Shown: positions 7,402-15,321, counted from the stretch's first letter. The stretch is DNA of 15,632 nt from an uncultured Chlorobiaceae bacterium (GCA_903874585.1 CAIQSY010000177.1:1-15632), one strand, 5' to 3'. Numbers and translations are program-made. Notes: generated by a model from the letters alone, not told the origin.

Positions 7402-8077
7402 ATCCATCCTCATCTTTGCAGCCCATCCCGACGACGAAGTTCTCGGTTGTGGCGGTACTATCGCCAAACTGGCAGACAAAGGAGCAACCATTCATGTAGC
7501 ATTTCTTGCTGACGGAGTCTATTCAAGATCAGGTGAACAAACAATACAACAAGAAGAACTACAAATTCGTCGCGCAGCAGCCCAAAAAGCTTGCAATATT
7601 CTCGGTGTCAAGTCGCTCTCTTTTGGCGACTTCCCAGACAACAGAATGGATACCATAGCGCTTCTCGACATTACCAAAGCGGTAGAATCGCTGATTGCCG
7701 AACACCAACCCGATACAGTATTAACTCACCACTCCGGAGACCTTAATATCGATCATCGACGAATGCACAACGCAGTTGCAACGGCTTGTCGCCCGCAACA
7801 AGGTCATCCGGTAAAAACGTTACTTAGTTTTGAAGTGTCATCCAGCACCGAATGGCAACTTACAGGCAGTGCTCCTCCATTTACGCCTAACTGGTTTGTC
7901 GATATATCAACAACGCTCAATCGCAAGATGGCTGCTCTTGAGGCCTACGCAGCAGAACTGCGGGATTGGCCGCATCCGCGTTCAAGGCAAGGTGTTGAGC
8001 ATTTGGCACATTGGCGCGGCGCAACAGTTGGTGTTGATGCTGCAGAAGCATTCATATTAGGACGGCAACTCGCATGA
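7394..8077 (+). CDS. PIG-L/LmbE-family sugar N-deacetylase
   Basis: The protein is 227 aa from a GTG start that overlaps the methylase end by 8 bp. The family zinc motif AHPDDE is at residues 10-15 (His11, Asp14), and the second motif HHSGDLNIDHR at 112-122 supplies His121 and supporting acidic residues, so the active site looks complete. Known family members (LmbE, MshB, PIG-L) remove an acetyl group from N-acetylated sugars. Within a nonulosonate operon it could expose an amine on the sugar for a different acyl, methyl or amidino group, but the true substrate is not shown. Translation may be coupled to the upstream phase-variable gene. Confidence 0.87.
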   Translation: MTKSILIFAAHPDDEVLGCGGTIAKLADKGATIHVAFLADGVYSRSGEQTIQQEELQIRRAAAQKACNILGVKSLSFGDFPDNRMDTIALLDITKAVESLIAEHQPDTVLTHHSGDLNIDHRRMHNAVATACRPQQGHPVKTLLSFEVSSSTEWQLTGSAPPFTPNWFVDISTTLNRKMAALEAYAAELRDWPHPRSRQGVEHLAHWRGATVGVDAAEAFILGRQLA

Positions 8078-9156
8078 AGGTGGTTTTTCGCGTCGATTCA
8101 TCTGTGGGTATGGGTTCAGGTCACCTCATGCGTTGTCTGACCCTTGCAGAATCCCTTCGCGAAAGTGGTGCACAGCCCCATTTTATATGCCGCGACCATA
8201 AGGGGAATCTCATTGACCTGTTAAGGCAAAAAGCTATTCGGGTCACAGTGTTCCCTTCCACTAGGACTGTTGAATCATCAGGAAATGAAGACTCAATACT
8301 CGGGTTAAGTGTATCACAGTCACAAGACGCGCAAGAGTCAATTGACGCACTCAATAAAGAAATACCCGATTGGCTCGTAGTTGACCATTACGGGCTCGGT
8401 ATTGAGTGGGAACAGCAGATACGTCCGCACGTCAAACAGTTAATGGTTCTCGACGATTTTCCCAACCGTCGGCACGATTGCGATCTTCTGCTTGACCAAA
8501 ACTATTCACCAGACTGTACGCAACTCTATCCTCAGTTTGTGCCCGAAACATGCAAACTGCTTCTTGGCCCACACTATACCCTTCTCCGTAAAGAATTCAG
8601 CTCAATGCGCCAGCAACTCAAGCCGCGCTTTCATCAGGTAAAAAGAGTGCTTGTTTTTTTTACTGCTGGTAACGATCAAGGCGAAACACTCAAAGCAATG
8701 AAGGGGCTTGAACTTTTTGGTAAAGCTGATCATGTTGATGTGGTCGTAGGCCAATCAAACCCGGACAATCCGGAAATCATTAAAAAGTGCCAAAAGCTGA
8801 ACTGGCAATATCACTGTCAGGTGAATTACATGCCATCGCTCATTGCAGAGGCCGATCTTGTTATTGGTGGGGGAGGCTCAAGCAACTGGGAACGGTGCGC
8901 TCTTGGAGTCCCTGCATTGGTCACAATACTTGCTGAGAATCAGGCTCCCATTACCCGTGCGCTTGACCAGGCAGGAATCATAGATAATCTTGGCTGGAAC
9001 AAAGAGTTGCAGCCCTCTGATTACGAGAAAGCACTGAAGAGCATCATCAGCAAGCACCTTGCAGAGATGTCCGAAAAAGCATTTAAGCTCGTTGATGCAA
9101 AAGGCGCTGAGCGGGTAGCAGCAATGCTTTTCGCCAATCAGTTACCAACAGAGTAA
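8074..9156 (+). CDS. pseG: UDP-2,4-diacetamido-2,4,6-trideoxy-L-altropyranose hydrolase, PseG
   Basis: The protein is 360 aa. The opening MKVVFRVDSSVGMGSGHLMR places His17 in the G-x-G-H-x-x-R motif, the same position as the catalytic His17 of Campylobacter PseG. The C-terminal half has GGGGSSNWERCALGVPAL, the UDP-binding loop of this GT-B-like hydrolase. PseG releases UDP from the diacetamido sugar before condensation with PEP. It is longer than the Campylobacter enzyme (~274 aa) but has no fused acetyltransferase domain, so it does not supply the missing PseH step. It overlaps the deacetylase gene by ATGA, and a 20-bp gap follows before the synthase. Confidence 0.9.
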   Translation: MKVVFRVDSSVGMGSGHLMRCLTLAESLRESGAQPHFICRDHKGNLIDLLRQKAIRVTVFPSTRTVESSGNEDSILGLSVSQSQDAQESIDALNKEIPDWLVVDHYGLGIEWEQQIRPHVKQLMVLDDFPNRRHDCDLLLDQNYSPDCTQLYPQFVPETCKLLLGPHYTLLRKEFSSMRQQLKPRFHQVKRVLVFFTAGNDQGETLKAMKGLELFGKADHVDVVVGQSNPDNPEIIKKCQKLNWQYHCQVNYMPSLIAEADLVIGGGGSSNWERCALGVPALVTILAENQAPITRALDQAGIIDNLGWNKELQPSDYEKALKSIISKHLAEMSEKAFKLVDAKGAERVAAMLFANQLPTE

Positions 9157-9176
9157 AGCAAAATTAAGCTAATAGT

Positions 9177-10244
9177 ATGGCTCATCAAATCAGACCATTT
9201 CAAATCGCAGGACGGAGTATAGGCCACAATGACCCGCCTTACTGCATAGCCGAAGTCGGTATCAACCATAATGGCGACCTTGCCCTTGCCATGCGTATGA
9301 TTGACGTTGCAAAAGAGGCCGGAGCAGACGCAGTCAAATTCCAGACCTTCAAAGCCGAAGAGTTCTGTGGTGACCCTGAACAGACCTTTACCTATCAATC
9401 ACAGGGGCAGTCAGTAACAGAATCAATGTTGGAAATGTTTCGCCGTTATGAGTTTCCAGCGAAGCATTGGTTTGAGATAAAGGCTCATTGCGAGGCGGTT
9501 GGGATTACCTTTTTTTCAACACCTCAAAACCGAACAGACCTTGATCTTCTTTTGCGGATAGGTGTGCCAGCAATAAAGGTTGGCTCAGACGATTTCACCA
9601 ATTTGCCGTTATTAAAGGGCTATGCAGAGACAGGGTTACCTATTATTGTCTCCTGTGGTATGAGCGATTTAGCGGAAGTCCACCAGGCACTCGAAATCCT
9701 TGGCTGGTTTGAGGGTTACCCTGCGGCTTTACTCCTCTGTACATCGCTGTATCCCACACCGCCACAAGATGTCAATATTAAAAAATTGACCACGTTGCAA
9801 CAAGCTTTTCCGGGTTTGCTGGTAGGTTTCTCCGATCACACAGAGAGTTCACTGGCAGCGACTCTTTCTGTTGCCTTAGGAGCGCGTATTTTTGAAAAAC
9901 ATTTTACCCTTGATCATAATCTGCCAGGCCCAGACCACTGGTTTGCTGAAGACACTGTAGGTCTTGCTAAATGGATAGCGTCCATCCGTCAAGCAGATAT
10001 GATGCTTGGAAGTCCATTGGTGAGGCCTACAGTTGCAGAACATGATATGCGTAAGTTGGCGCGTCGAAGCGTCATCGCATTGCGTGATATAACTGAAGGG
10101 GAATGCTTTGATCCTATGAACATAGGGCTTCGTCGGCCAGGTGGTGGGTTGCCACCTGTTATGATAGAGCAGATTTTAGGAGTGAAGGCCTCTCATGACA
10201 TCAAAAGTGGTTCGCTTCTTTCTCTTATAGACATTAAATCATGA
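9177..10244 (+). CDS. NeuB-family nonulosonic acid synthase, NeuB/LegI-like rather than canonical PseI
   Basis: The protein is 355 aa with an N-terminal TIM barrel and a C-terminal SAF (antifreeze-like) domain (RRSVIALRDITEGECFDP ... LRRPGGGLPP). It condenses a 6-deoxy-diamino hexose or ManNAc with phosphoenolpyruvate. The barrel opens with IAEVGINHNGDLALA and has FSTPQNRTDLDLL, YPTPPQDVNIKKL and LDHNLPGPDHWF. These motifs resemble NeuB/LegI/SpsE more than the PseI branch, which has ANH after IAE and a KCTSTYP segment. Its position right after pseG still suggests that it acts in this pathway. A broken gene of the canonical PseI type lies at 13076. The start ATG 9177 has no strong ribosome site. 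It overlaps the next gene by ATGA. Confidence 0.87.
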   Translation: MAHQIRPFQIAGRSIGHNDPPYCIAEVGINHNGDLALAMRMIDVAKEAGADAVKFQTFKAEEFCGDPEQTFTYQSQGQSVTESMLEMFRRYEFPAKHWFEIKAHCEAVGITFFSTPQNRTDLDLLLRIGVPAIKVGSDDFTNLPLLKGYAETGLPIIVSCGMSDLAEVHQALEILGWFEGYPAALLLCTSLYPTPPQDVNIKKLTTLQQAFPGLLVGFSDHTESSLAATLSVALGARIFEKHFTLDHNLPGPDHWFAEDTVGLAKWIASIRQADMMLGSPLVRPTVAEHDMRKLARRSVIALRDITEGECFDPMNIGLRRPGGGLPPVMIEQILGVKASHDIKSGSLLSLIDIKS

Positions 10245-11710
10245 ACCCGACACAAGAAGAATTTCAGGGCTGGTTCAGTCGTCTAACTGATTTTAAGCAA
10301 AATCGTTTTCATCCGCTTGTCTGGATTAATGGTGAACCTGAGATTGGAGAAAATGTTTATATCGGCGGGCTCTCTGAAGTTAATGCCAAAGGGGCTCGCG
10401 TAGTTATTGGTGATCATTCCGATATAGCTTCTTTTGTTGCTATTAATTGTGCGGATTCGCATCGTAAATGTATCGGATTGTCTGACAACGTAGAGTGCCG
10501 AGACATTACCATAGAGGATCATGTTTTTATTGGCTCTCATTCGGTAATTAAAGGTGGAGCACATATTGGACATCACTCCGTTGTAGCCGCAGGCACAATA
10601 GTGGATCCATGTGAAGCGCCACCTTATTCTCTTATTATTGGAAATCCTATGGTGGTCAAGCCGGGCTACTACTTGCCGAAACTAAAGGAAAAAAGCTTGA
10701 TTCCTCATAATCTCCCCACGCTTGGCTCAGAAGAGCAGGCTGCTGCGATTCGCGTGCTTCAAAGCAATTGGGTTGCTCAAGGCTCTGAAGTCGAAGCATT
10801 CGAAAATGAGTTATGTCGATTCTTCAATATTCCAGATGGTCATGCTGTAGCAGTATCAAGCGGATCAGCCGCACTTTACTTGGCATTGTGGGCATTAGAT
10901 GGTAAAAAAAAACGCATTGGCCTTCCGGTTTACTCTTGTGCTGCTTTACGCAATGCTGTTGGAATGGTTGATGGTACACCTGTCTATCTCGATTGTGGGG
11001 AAGGAAGTCCAAATATCAATATAAAGGACACAGATAATACAGAAATTGATATTCTGATTGCACCATCAATGTTTGGGATTCCAGTTTGTGTGCCTGAGAC
11101 GAGGAACTTCAAAGTAATCGAAGACATAGCTCAATCATTGGGCGCAATGGTTTCGGGCGAACGAATAGGGTTGCAGGGAGAAGTAGGCATTTGCTCTTTT
11201 TATGCTACAAAATTGATAACTACTGGAGGCCAAGGTGGCGCAGTTATCAGCAAGAACAAGGCATTAATTGATAAAATAAGGGATTATCGGGAATTCGACT
11301 GTCGTGATGACTCAAAATTGCGCTTCAACTTCCAGATGACAGACGTGCAGGCCGCCATCGGCAGGGTGCAACTCAAGCGATTACCTGAATTCCTCAAAAA
11401 ACGCGAGCAATTGTTTCAAATCTACAGTACTGCTGGGTTAGAACTTCTTAAACCATCGACACCGTCGCATATCCCTGTGCGCTATCGTGCCGTGGTACGC
11501 TGTTCTGATCCAATGGCACTGATTAAGATATTGTGTGAAAATGGTATTAGGGCAATAATTCCTGTTGAAGAGAGAGAACTGCTTGAAGTCTCAATACAGT
11601 ATCCACACTCGTTAGCGTTAGCTCATAAGACGGTCTCGCTTCCTGTTTATCCGTCTTTACAAAAAGAAGTTGTAGAGAGAATTGCACGTATTGCCAAGGA
11701 GTATTCATGA
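10241..11710 (+). CDS. Fusion: left-handed beta-helix acyltransferase + DegT-family aminotransferase
   Basis: The protein is 489 aa. Residues ~30-145 contain hexapeptide-like turns (IGENVYIGG, VVIGDHSDIAS, ITIEDHVFIGSHSVIKGGAHIG, VVAAGTIV) ending in LIIGNPMVVKPGYY, as in LbH acetyltransferases; His74 in ADSH is a possible catalytic base. Residues ~160-489 are a PLP aminotransferase of the DegT/StrS family: AVSSGSAALYLA (204-215), VIEDIAQSLGA (292-302, Asp295) and FYATKLITTGGQGG (320-333) with Schiff-base Lys324. Both halves look intact. Together they could transaminate and N-acylate one keto sugar. The acyltransferase half is also the only candidate here for the missing PseH activity. The substrate is unknown. 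It overlaps the genes on both sides by 4 bp. Confidence 0.87.
   Translation: MNPTQEEFQGWFSRLTDFKQNRFHPLVWINGEPEIGENVYIGGLSEVNAKGARVVIGDHSDIASFVAINCADSHRKCIGLSDNVECRDITIEDHVFIGSHSVIKGGAHIGHHSVVAAGTIVDPCEAPPYSLIIGNPMVVKPGYYLPKLKEKSLIPHNLPTLGSEEQAAAIRVLQSNWVAQGSEVEAFENELCRFFNIPDGHAVAVSSGSAALYLALWALDGKKKRIGLPVYSCAALRNAVGMVDGTPVYLDCGEGSPNINIKDTDNTEIDILIAPSMFGIPVCVPETRNFKVIEDIAQSLGAMVSGERIGLQGEVGICSFYATKLITTGGQGGAVISKNKALIDKIRDYREFDCRDDSKLRFNFQMTDVQAAIGRVQLKRLPEFLKKREQLFQIYSTAGLELLKPSTPSHIPVRYRAVVRCSDPMALIKILCENGIRAIIPVEERELLEVSIQYPHSLALAHKTVSLPVYPSLQKEVVERIARIAKEYS
10904..10912 (+). repeat. A9 run in the fusion gene
   Basis: Nine As encode three lysines (GKKKR, residues 221-225) in the aminotransferase half. 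The frame is intact as read. Such runs can cause occasional polymerase slippage, but As are much less telling than the G tracts in the methyltransferase genes. Confidence 0.5.
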
Positions 11711-12402
11711 TTTTAAGTGCCCATCAACCAGCATATTTGCCGTGGTTGGGTTATTTTGAAAAGATTGCCAATTGCGATATTTTCGTATTTCTGGATACAG
11801 TGCAGTTCGAAAAAAACAGTTTTATCAACCGAAACAAGATCAAAACCTCACAAGGGGCTCAATGGCTGACAGTTCCTGTCAAGATGAAGGGCCATATTTC
11901 AGCTACGCTTCAAGATACCTTAATTGACGACTCAAAACCCTGGCGTAGTAAGCACCTGAAATCGATTGAAATGAATTACAGGAAAGCTCCTTTTTTTAAT
12001 GAGTATTTTCCTAAACTTGAAAATCTACTCAGTCTGCCAGAACAAACTGTTGCAGAGCTATGCTGGCAGCAACTTCAATTTTGGTTGACTGAATTGAACA
12101 TTGAGACGAAAGTCGTTCGATCATCTGATTTGCTAGTAGATAGTAAAAAATCAGATCTTGTCCTTGATTTATGCAAGCACTTTAATGCTGAACACTACTT
12201 GTCAGGAATTCTTGGTAAAGATTATCTTGATGAAGCGTCGTTTATGACTAACGGAATAACCATTCAGTATCAAGACTTTCAACATCCCCTCTACCCTCAA
12301 TTGTGGGGTGATTTTCTTCCCTCTATGAGCATCATCGATTACTGGATGAATTGCGGTTCAGATTTACAAAATATTTCAACAAGGAGAAACAATGGGCTTT
12401 GA
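11707..12402 (+). CDS. WbqC-family protein
   Basis: The protein is 231 aa. It opens with MILSAHQPAYLPWLGYFEKI, followed by DTVQFEKNSFINRNKIK and WLTVPVK, the hallmark of the WbqC-like family. The HQPAYLPWLGYF segment and the FINRNKIK stretch are its most conserved parts. WbqC proteins recur in O-antigen and nonulosonate gene clusters. Their exact reaction is not well established, and a role in tailoring the amino sugar is often assumed. No membrane segment or signal peptide is visible, so it is likely cytoplasmic. It overlaps the fusion gene by ATGA and the following methyltransferase gene by 11 bp. Confidence 0.88.
   Translation: MILSAHQPAYLPWLGYFEKIANCDIFVFLDTVQFEKNSFINRNKIKTSQGAQWLTVPVKMKGHISATLQDTLIDDSKPWRSKHLKSIEMNYRKAPFFNEYFPKLENLLSLPEQTVAELCWQQLQFWLTELNIETKVVRSSDLLVDSKKSDLVLDLCKHFNAEHYLSGILGKDYLDEASFMTNGITIQYQDFQHPLYPQLWGDFLPSMSIIDYWMNCGSDLQNISTRRNNGL
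12381..12386 (+). promoter_or_regulatory. Ribosome binding site of the second methyltransferase gene
   Basis: AAGGAG lies five bases before ATG 12392, inside the end of the WbqC gene. It is one of the few clear Shine-Dalgarno sequences in the gene train, where most starts rely on overlapping stops. It supports the 12392 start and independent initiation of this gene. Confidence 0.75.
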
Positions 12403-13069
12403 TCCAGATTGGGAAAAAACCTATGCCAGTGGCACCCATCTTTCAGTTTGGCCATGGTCAGATATAGTGAGCTTGGTAAACAGGCACTGCAAACCGCTCA
12501 TAACGCGGGGGGGGGGGCGAGTACTTGAACTTGGCTGTGGTGCAGGAGCCAATATCCCTTTTTTCCGTGCACTTGGGATGGACTATTCAGCAATCGAAGG
12601 AAGTTCTACAATTGTAAGGCAGTTACATGAACGGTATCCAGATTTGGCTGATAAAATCCATATAGGAGATTTTACACAAGAACAACCATTCCAATCTGAT
12701 TTTGATATAGTGATTGACCGTGCCTCATTAACCCACAATACCACTTCATCAATAAGAGGTGCTTTACAAATGGCCTTCGATTCACTTCAGGAAGGGGGTA
12801 TTTTTATAGGAACAGACTGGTTTTCCAAAAATCATACTGATTTTAAAGGAGGCGAACAATCCGAAGATGAATTCACCAGAAAAAATCACACTAAAGGCCA
12901 GTTTGTGGGTGTTGGAAACGTACACTTCTCAGACGAACCTCATCTCCGTAATTTGTTCTCAAAATTTGAGATCATATTCATGGAAGAGAAATTATTTCGA
13001 CGTCACGAGCCAAAAGATAAGCATCAGTTTGCTTCCTGGAATATTGTGGCAAGGAAACCTAATGCCTAA
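12392..13069 (+). CDS. Class I SAM-dependent methyltransferase with an in-frame G11 tract (phase ON)
   Basis: The protein is 225 aa. SAM motif I VLELGCGAG is at residues 44-52, preceded by Arg39-Gly-Gly-Gly-Arg43 encoded across an eleven-G run. Later features are YSAIEGSSTIV (motif II acidic residue), FDIVIDRASLTHN (motif IV-like) and FDSLQEGGIFIGTDWF. The frame is open as read. One G less would stop near 12610 and one G more would stop within four codons of the tract, so the gene is switchable. It ends the operon, and the likely substrate is the sugar or glycan made by its neighbours. It is not closely similar to the other methyltransferase at 6758 apart from motif I, so the two tracts probably arose separately. 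Confidence 0.88.
   Translation: MGFDPDWEKTYASGTHLSVWPWSDIVSLVNRHCKPLITRGGGRVLELGCGAGANIPFFRALGMDYSAIEGSSTIVRQLHERYPDLADKIHIGDFTQEQPFQSDFDIVIDRASLTHNTTSSIRGALQMAFDSLQEGGIFIGTDWFSKNHTDFKGGEQSEDEFTRKNHTKGQFVGVGNVHFSDEPHLRNLFSKFEIIFMEEKLFRRHEPKDKHQFASWNIVARKPNA
12507..12517 (+). repeat. Poly-G tract of 11 bases, probable phase-variation switch
   Basis: Eleven consecutive Gs sit in the codons Arg39-Gly40-Gly41-Gly42 just before SAM motif I. The tract is in frame in this sequence, giving a complete enzyme. Changes of +1 or -1 truncate the protein, while changes of three only add or remove a glycine. Confidence 0.87.
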
Positions 13070-13075
13070 TAGGAT

Positions 13076-13556
13076 CGTGTAGCATCCACAGGCATGGCGA
13101 CAGTTGCAGAGTTGGATGAAACCGTTCGGACTGCACGCGATGCAGGGTGTAAAGATCTAATTCTGATTAAATGTACCAGCACCTATCCGGCTACTGCTCA
13201 AAATACCAATATCCTGACAATCCCCGCACCTGCGTGAACTTTTCGGCTGCGAAGTTGGCTTGTCTGACCACACCATGGGTTTGGGCGTATCGGTCGCTAG
13301 TGTGGCATTGGGCGCAACAGTTATTGAGAAACACTTTACCATCAATCGTGCTGATGGTGGCGTGGACGGCGCATTTTCTATGGAACCCAACGAGATGGCG
13401 CAACTGGTAGCAGAAACTGAACGTGCATGGATGGCATTGGGTCAAATCAGCTATGGACTAACAGAGGTGGAGATAAAATCGCTCCAATATCGCAGGTCGC
13501 TTTATATTGCTCAAGACATGAAGGTCGGGGACGTACTGACTAAAGGGCACCTCTAA
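13076..13556 (+). pseudogene. pseI: Broken pseudaminic acid synthase (canonical PseI type), truncated and frameshifted
   Basis: Frame one (about 13076-13237) gives ASTGMATVAELDETVRTARD and KCTSTYPAT, ending at TGA 13235. Frame two continues the same protein, from PHLRELFGCEVGLSDHTMGL through VALGATVIEKHFTINRADGG to RRSLYIAQDMKVGDVLTK. The shift comes from one extra C in the CCCC run at 13222-13225. The first ~150 residues are missing at the junction with the methyltransferase gene. The end of the SAF domain is cut after codon LTK, where an IS-end-like sequence begins. Motifs match the true PseI branch, unlike the intact synthase at 9177. It cannot make an active enzyme as it stands. Confidence 0.85.
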
Positions 13557-13559
13557 AAA
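13545..13559 (+). repeat. Probable left terminal repeat of the IS5-type element
   Basis: GGGCACCTCTAAAAA starts exactly where similarity to PseI ends (after LTK) and stops exactly where the group II intron appears to begin. It resembles, from memory, ends of IS5-family elements that carry this kind of transposase. If correct, the transposase at 15498 belongs to the same element, with the intron inserted between. The matching right end would lie beyond this window, so this is an inference. Confidence 0.45.
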
Positions 13560-14076
13560 GTGTGCTGTAGACAAGCAGCGTAGAAGATGAGGGTAGCCCC
13601 CTCGCAATCGGCTTGCAGGAGCAGGTTGCAAACCACCGTAAGCGGCGTTGGTCAAAAGCCTTGGTCGTGAGCGTTACGGAAAAGGCATCCGAAAAGATGT
13701 CAGGTGTGAGCCAAGGAAGACGAACACCAGTGAACTGCCGTGAACGTGTCGATAGTGCTCCATGACATCAAAACCGAATAGTTTATAGGATTCGGGATTA
13801 ATCTGGAAGAAACCTGCTTACTGTCCAGATGGTGTCCGGCATAAAGGCAGCGTGATCCTGGCTTGGGCTTCTATGTTGAACTACAGGAACCTTCGTTGGC
13901 GATGATAAGGGAAAAGGCACAAGCGTAAAACCCGAGGCCGAAAGTACCAAAGCGCCATCAAGGGACGGAGCAATTCGTATGAGCGTAGAAGGTTTTGTAA
14001 TGAAACTGGAGCAAAGGAATTGCGTCATTCAGTCATACCGTTTTATCAACTGTGCAAACAGGAGGAGTGTTTCAGT

Positions 14077-15318
14077 ATGACAAAGTCGTTTGAAATATCC
14101 AGAGAACTTGTCTGGAAAGCGTATCAGCGGGTAAAAGCCAACAGAGGTGCCGCCGGTGTTGATAAGGAGACGATTCAGGCATTCGAGCAAGACCTGAAAG
14201 GCAATCTGTACAAGCTGTGGAACAGGATGAGTTCCGGCAGTTATTTACCACCACCAGTCAAAGGCGTTCCAATTCCCAAGAAAAGTGGAGGAACAAGGCT
14301 GTTGGGTGTCCCAACAGTAGCTGACAGAGTAGCCCAGACAGTGGTTAGTATGACGCTCGAACCGTTACTGGAGCCAGTGTTTCACAAGGATTCGTATGGG
14401 TATCGTCCGGGTCAATCCGCTCACGATGCCATAGCTGTGGTGAGGCAAAGGTGCTGGGAGCGGGACTGGGTTGTCGAATTTGACATCAGGAAGTTCTTTG
14501 ATACGATTGATCATGAGCTGTTGACTCGTGCGCTTGAGAAACATTGCCAGATACCGTGGGTTCTCCTGTATGTAACGCGCTGGTTGACAGCGCCACTGGA
14601 GACTGCAGAAGGGAAGTTGGTAGAACGTACTACAGGGACACCGCAAGGCGGTGTTATCAGTCCGATACTGGCCAACCTGTTTCTGCACTATGCCTTTGAC
14701 CGATGGGTGAACGACAATCTACCCTGTGTACCGTTTTGCCGGTATGCCGATGATGGTGTGTTACACTGCAAAAGTGAGCGCCAGGCGGAGCTGGTAATGC
14801 AAAAGATCAGGGCTCGATTCCAGGAGTGCGGTTTGGAACTCCATCCTGATAAAACGCGAATCGTGTACTGCCGTGATAGTAATCGAAAGAACAGTTATCC
14901 GGTCACGCGCTTTACGTTTCTTGGTTATACCTTTTGCCCGAGGAAAGCAGTAAACAAGTATGGGCAACTGTTTGTAACCTTTGTGCCAGCCGTGAGTCGA
15001 GAAGCAATGAAACACATGCGGCAGACTATCAGGAGATGGAAGTTGCAGCTCAGGAACAGCAAAGGACTTCCGGAGTTATCAAAGCAGTATAACCCGGTAT
15101 TGAGAGGGTGGATGAACTACTATGGAAAATACCACCGAACAGCAATGGAACCTGTATGGAGGCATATGAATCTGTATTTGGTACACTGGATGATGAGAAA
15201 GCACAAACACCTGCATGGACGAAGAACGAAATCAGGAAGAATGCTTAGGCTTATGGCTAAAGCCAATCCTGAAATCTTTGTGCACTGGAAGGTGGGATGT
15301 TTCCCGATGGCTGGATGA
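14077..15318 (+). CDS. ltrA: Group II intron reverse transcriptase/maturase
   Basis: The protein is 413 aa from ATG 14077, chosen because AGGAGG lies at 14060-14065 and because MTKSFEISRELVWKAYQRVK is the standard family opening; an upstream in-frame start at 14020 is unlikely. RT blocks run from GAAGVDKETIQAF and PIPKKSGGTRLLGVPTVADR through GYRPGQSAHDAI and FDIRKFFDTIDH to TPQGGVISPILANLF, with the catalytic YADD at residues 223-226. The maturase X region (LRGWMNYYGKY) follows. There is no C-terminal HNH endonuclease domain, so the intron would retrohome without second-strand cleavage by its own protein. All key residues are present, so the protein looks active in splicing and mobility. Confidence 0.93.
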   Translation: MTKSFEISRELVWKAYQRVKANRGAAGVDKETIQAFEQDLKGNLYKLWNRMSSGSYLPPPVKGVPIPKKSGGTRLLGVPTVADRVAQTVVSMTLEPLLEPVFHKDSYGYRPGQSAHDAIAVVRQRCWERDWVVEFDIRKFFDTIDHELLTRALEKHCQIPWVLLYVTRWLTAPLETAEGKLVERTTGTPQGGVISPILANLFLHYAFDRWVNDNLPCVPFCRYADDGVLHCKSERQAELVMQKIRARFQECGLELHPDKTRIVYCRDSNRKNSYPVTRFTFLGYTFCPRKAVNKYGQLFVTFVPAVSREAMKHMRQTIRRWKLQLRNSKGLPELSKQYNPVLRGWMNYYGKYHRTAMEPVWRHMNLYLVHWMMRKHKHLHGRRTKSGRMLRLMAKANPEIFVHWKVGCFPMAG

Positions 15319-15321
15319 TGG

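Noticed and set aside
8654..8661. T8 run in pseG as a phase-variation switch
   Set aside because: It is in frame, encodes conserved-looking Val-Phe-Phe, and runs of this length are common by chance.
13076..13556. PseI fragment as a functional C-terminal half or third switchable gene
   Set aside because: The extra C lies in a run of only four, the N-terminal half of the barrel is missing, and the 3' end is cut, so it cannot be restored by slippage.
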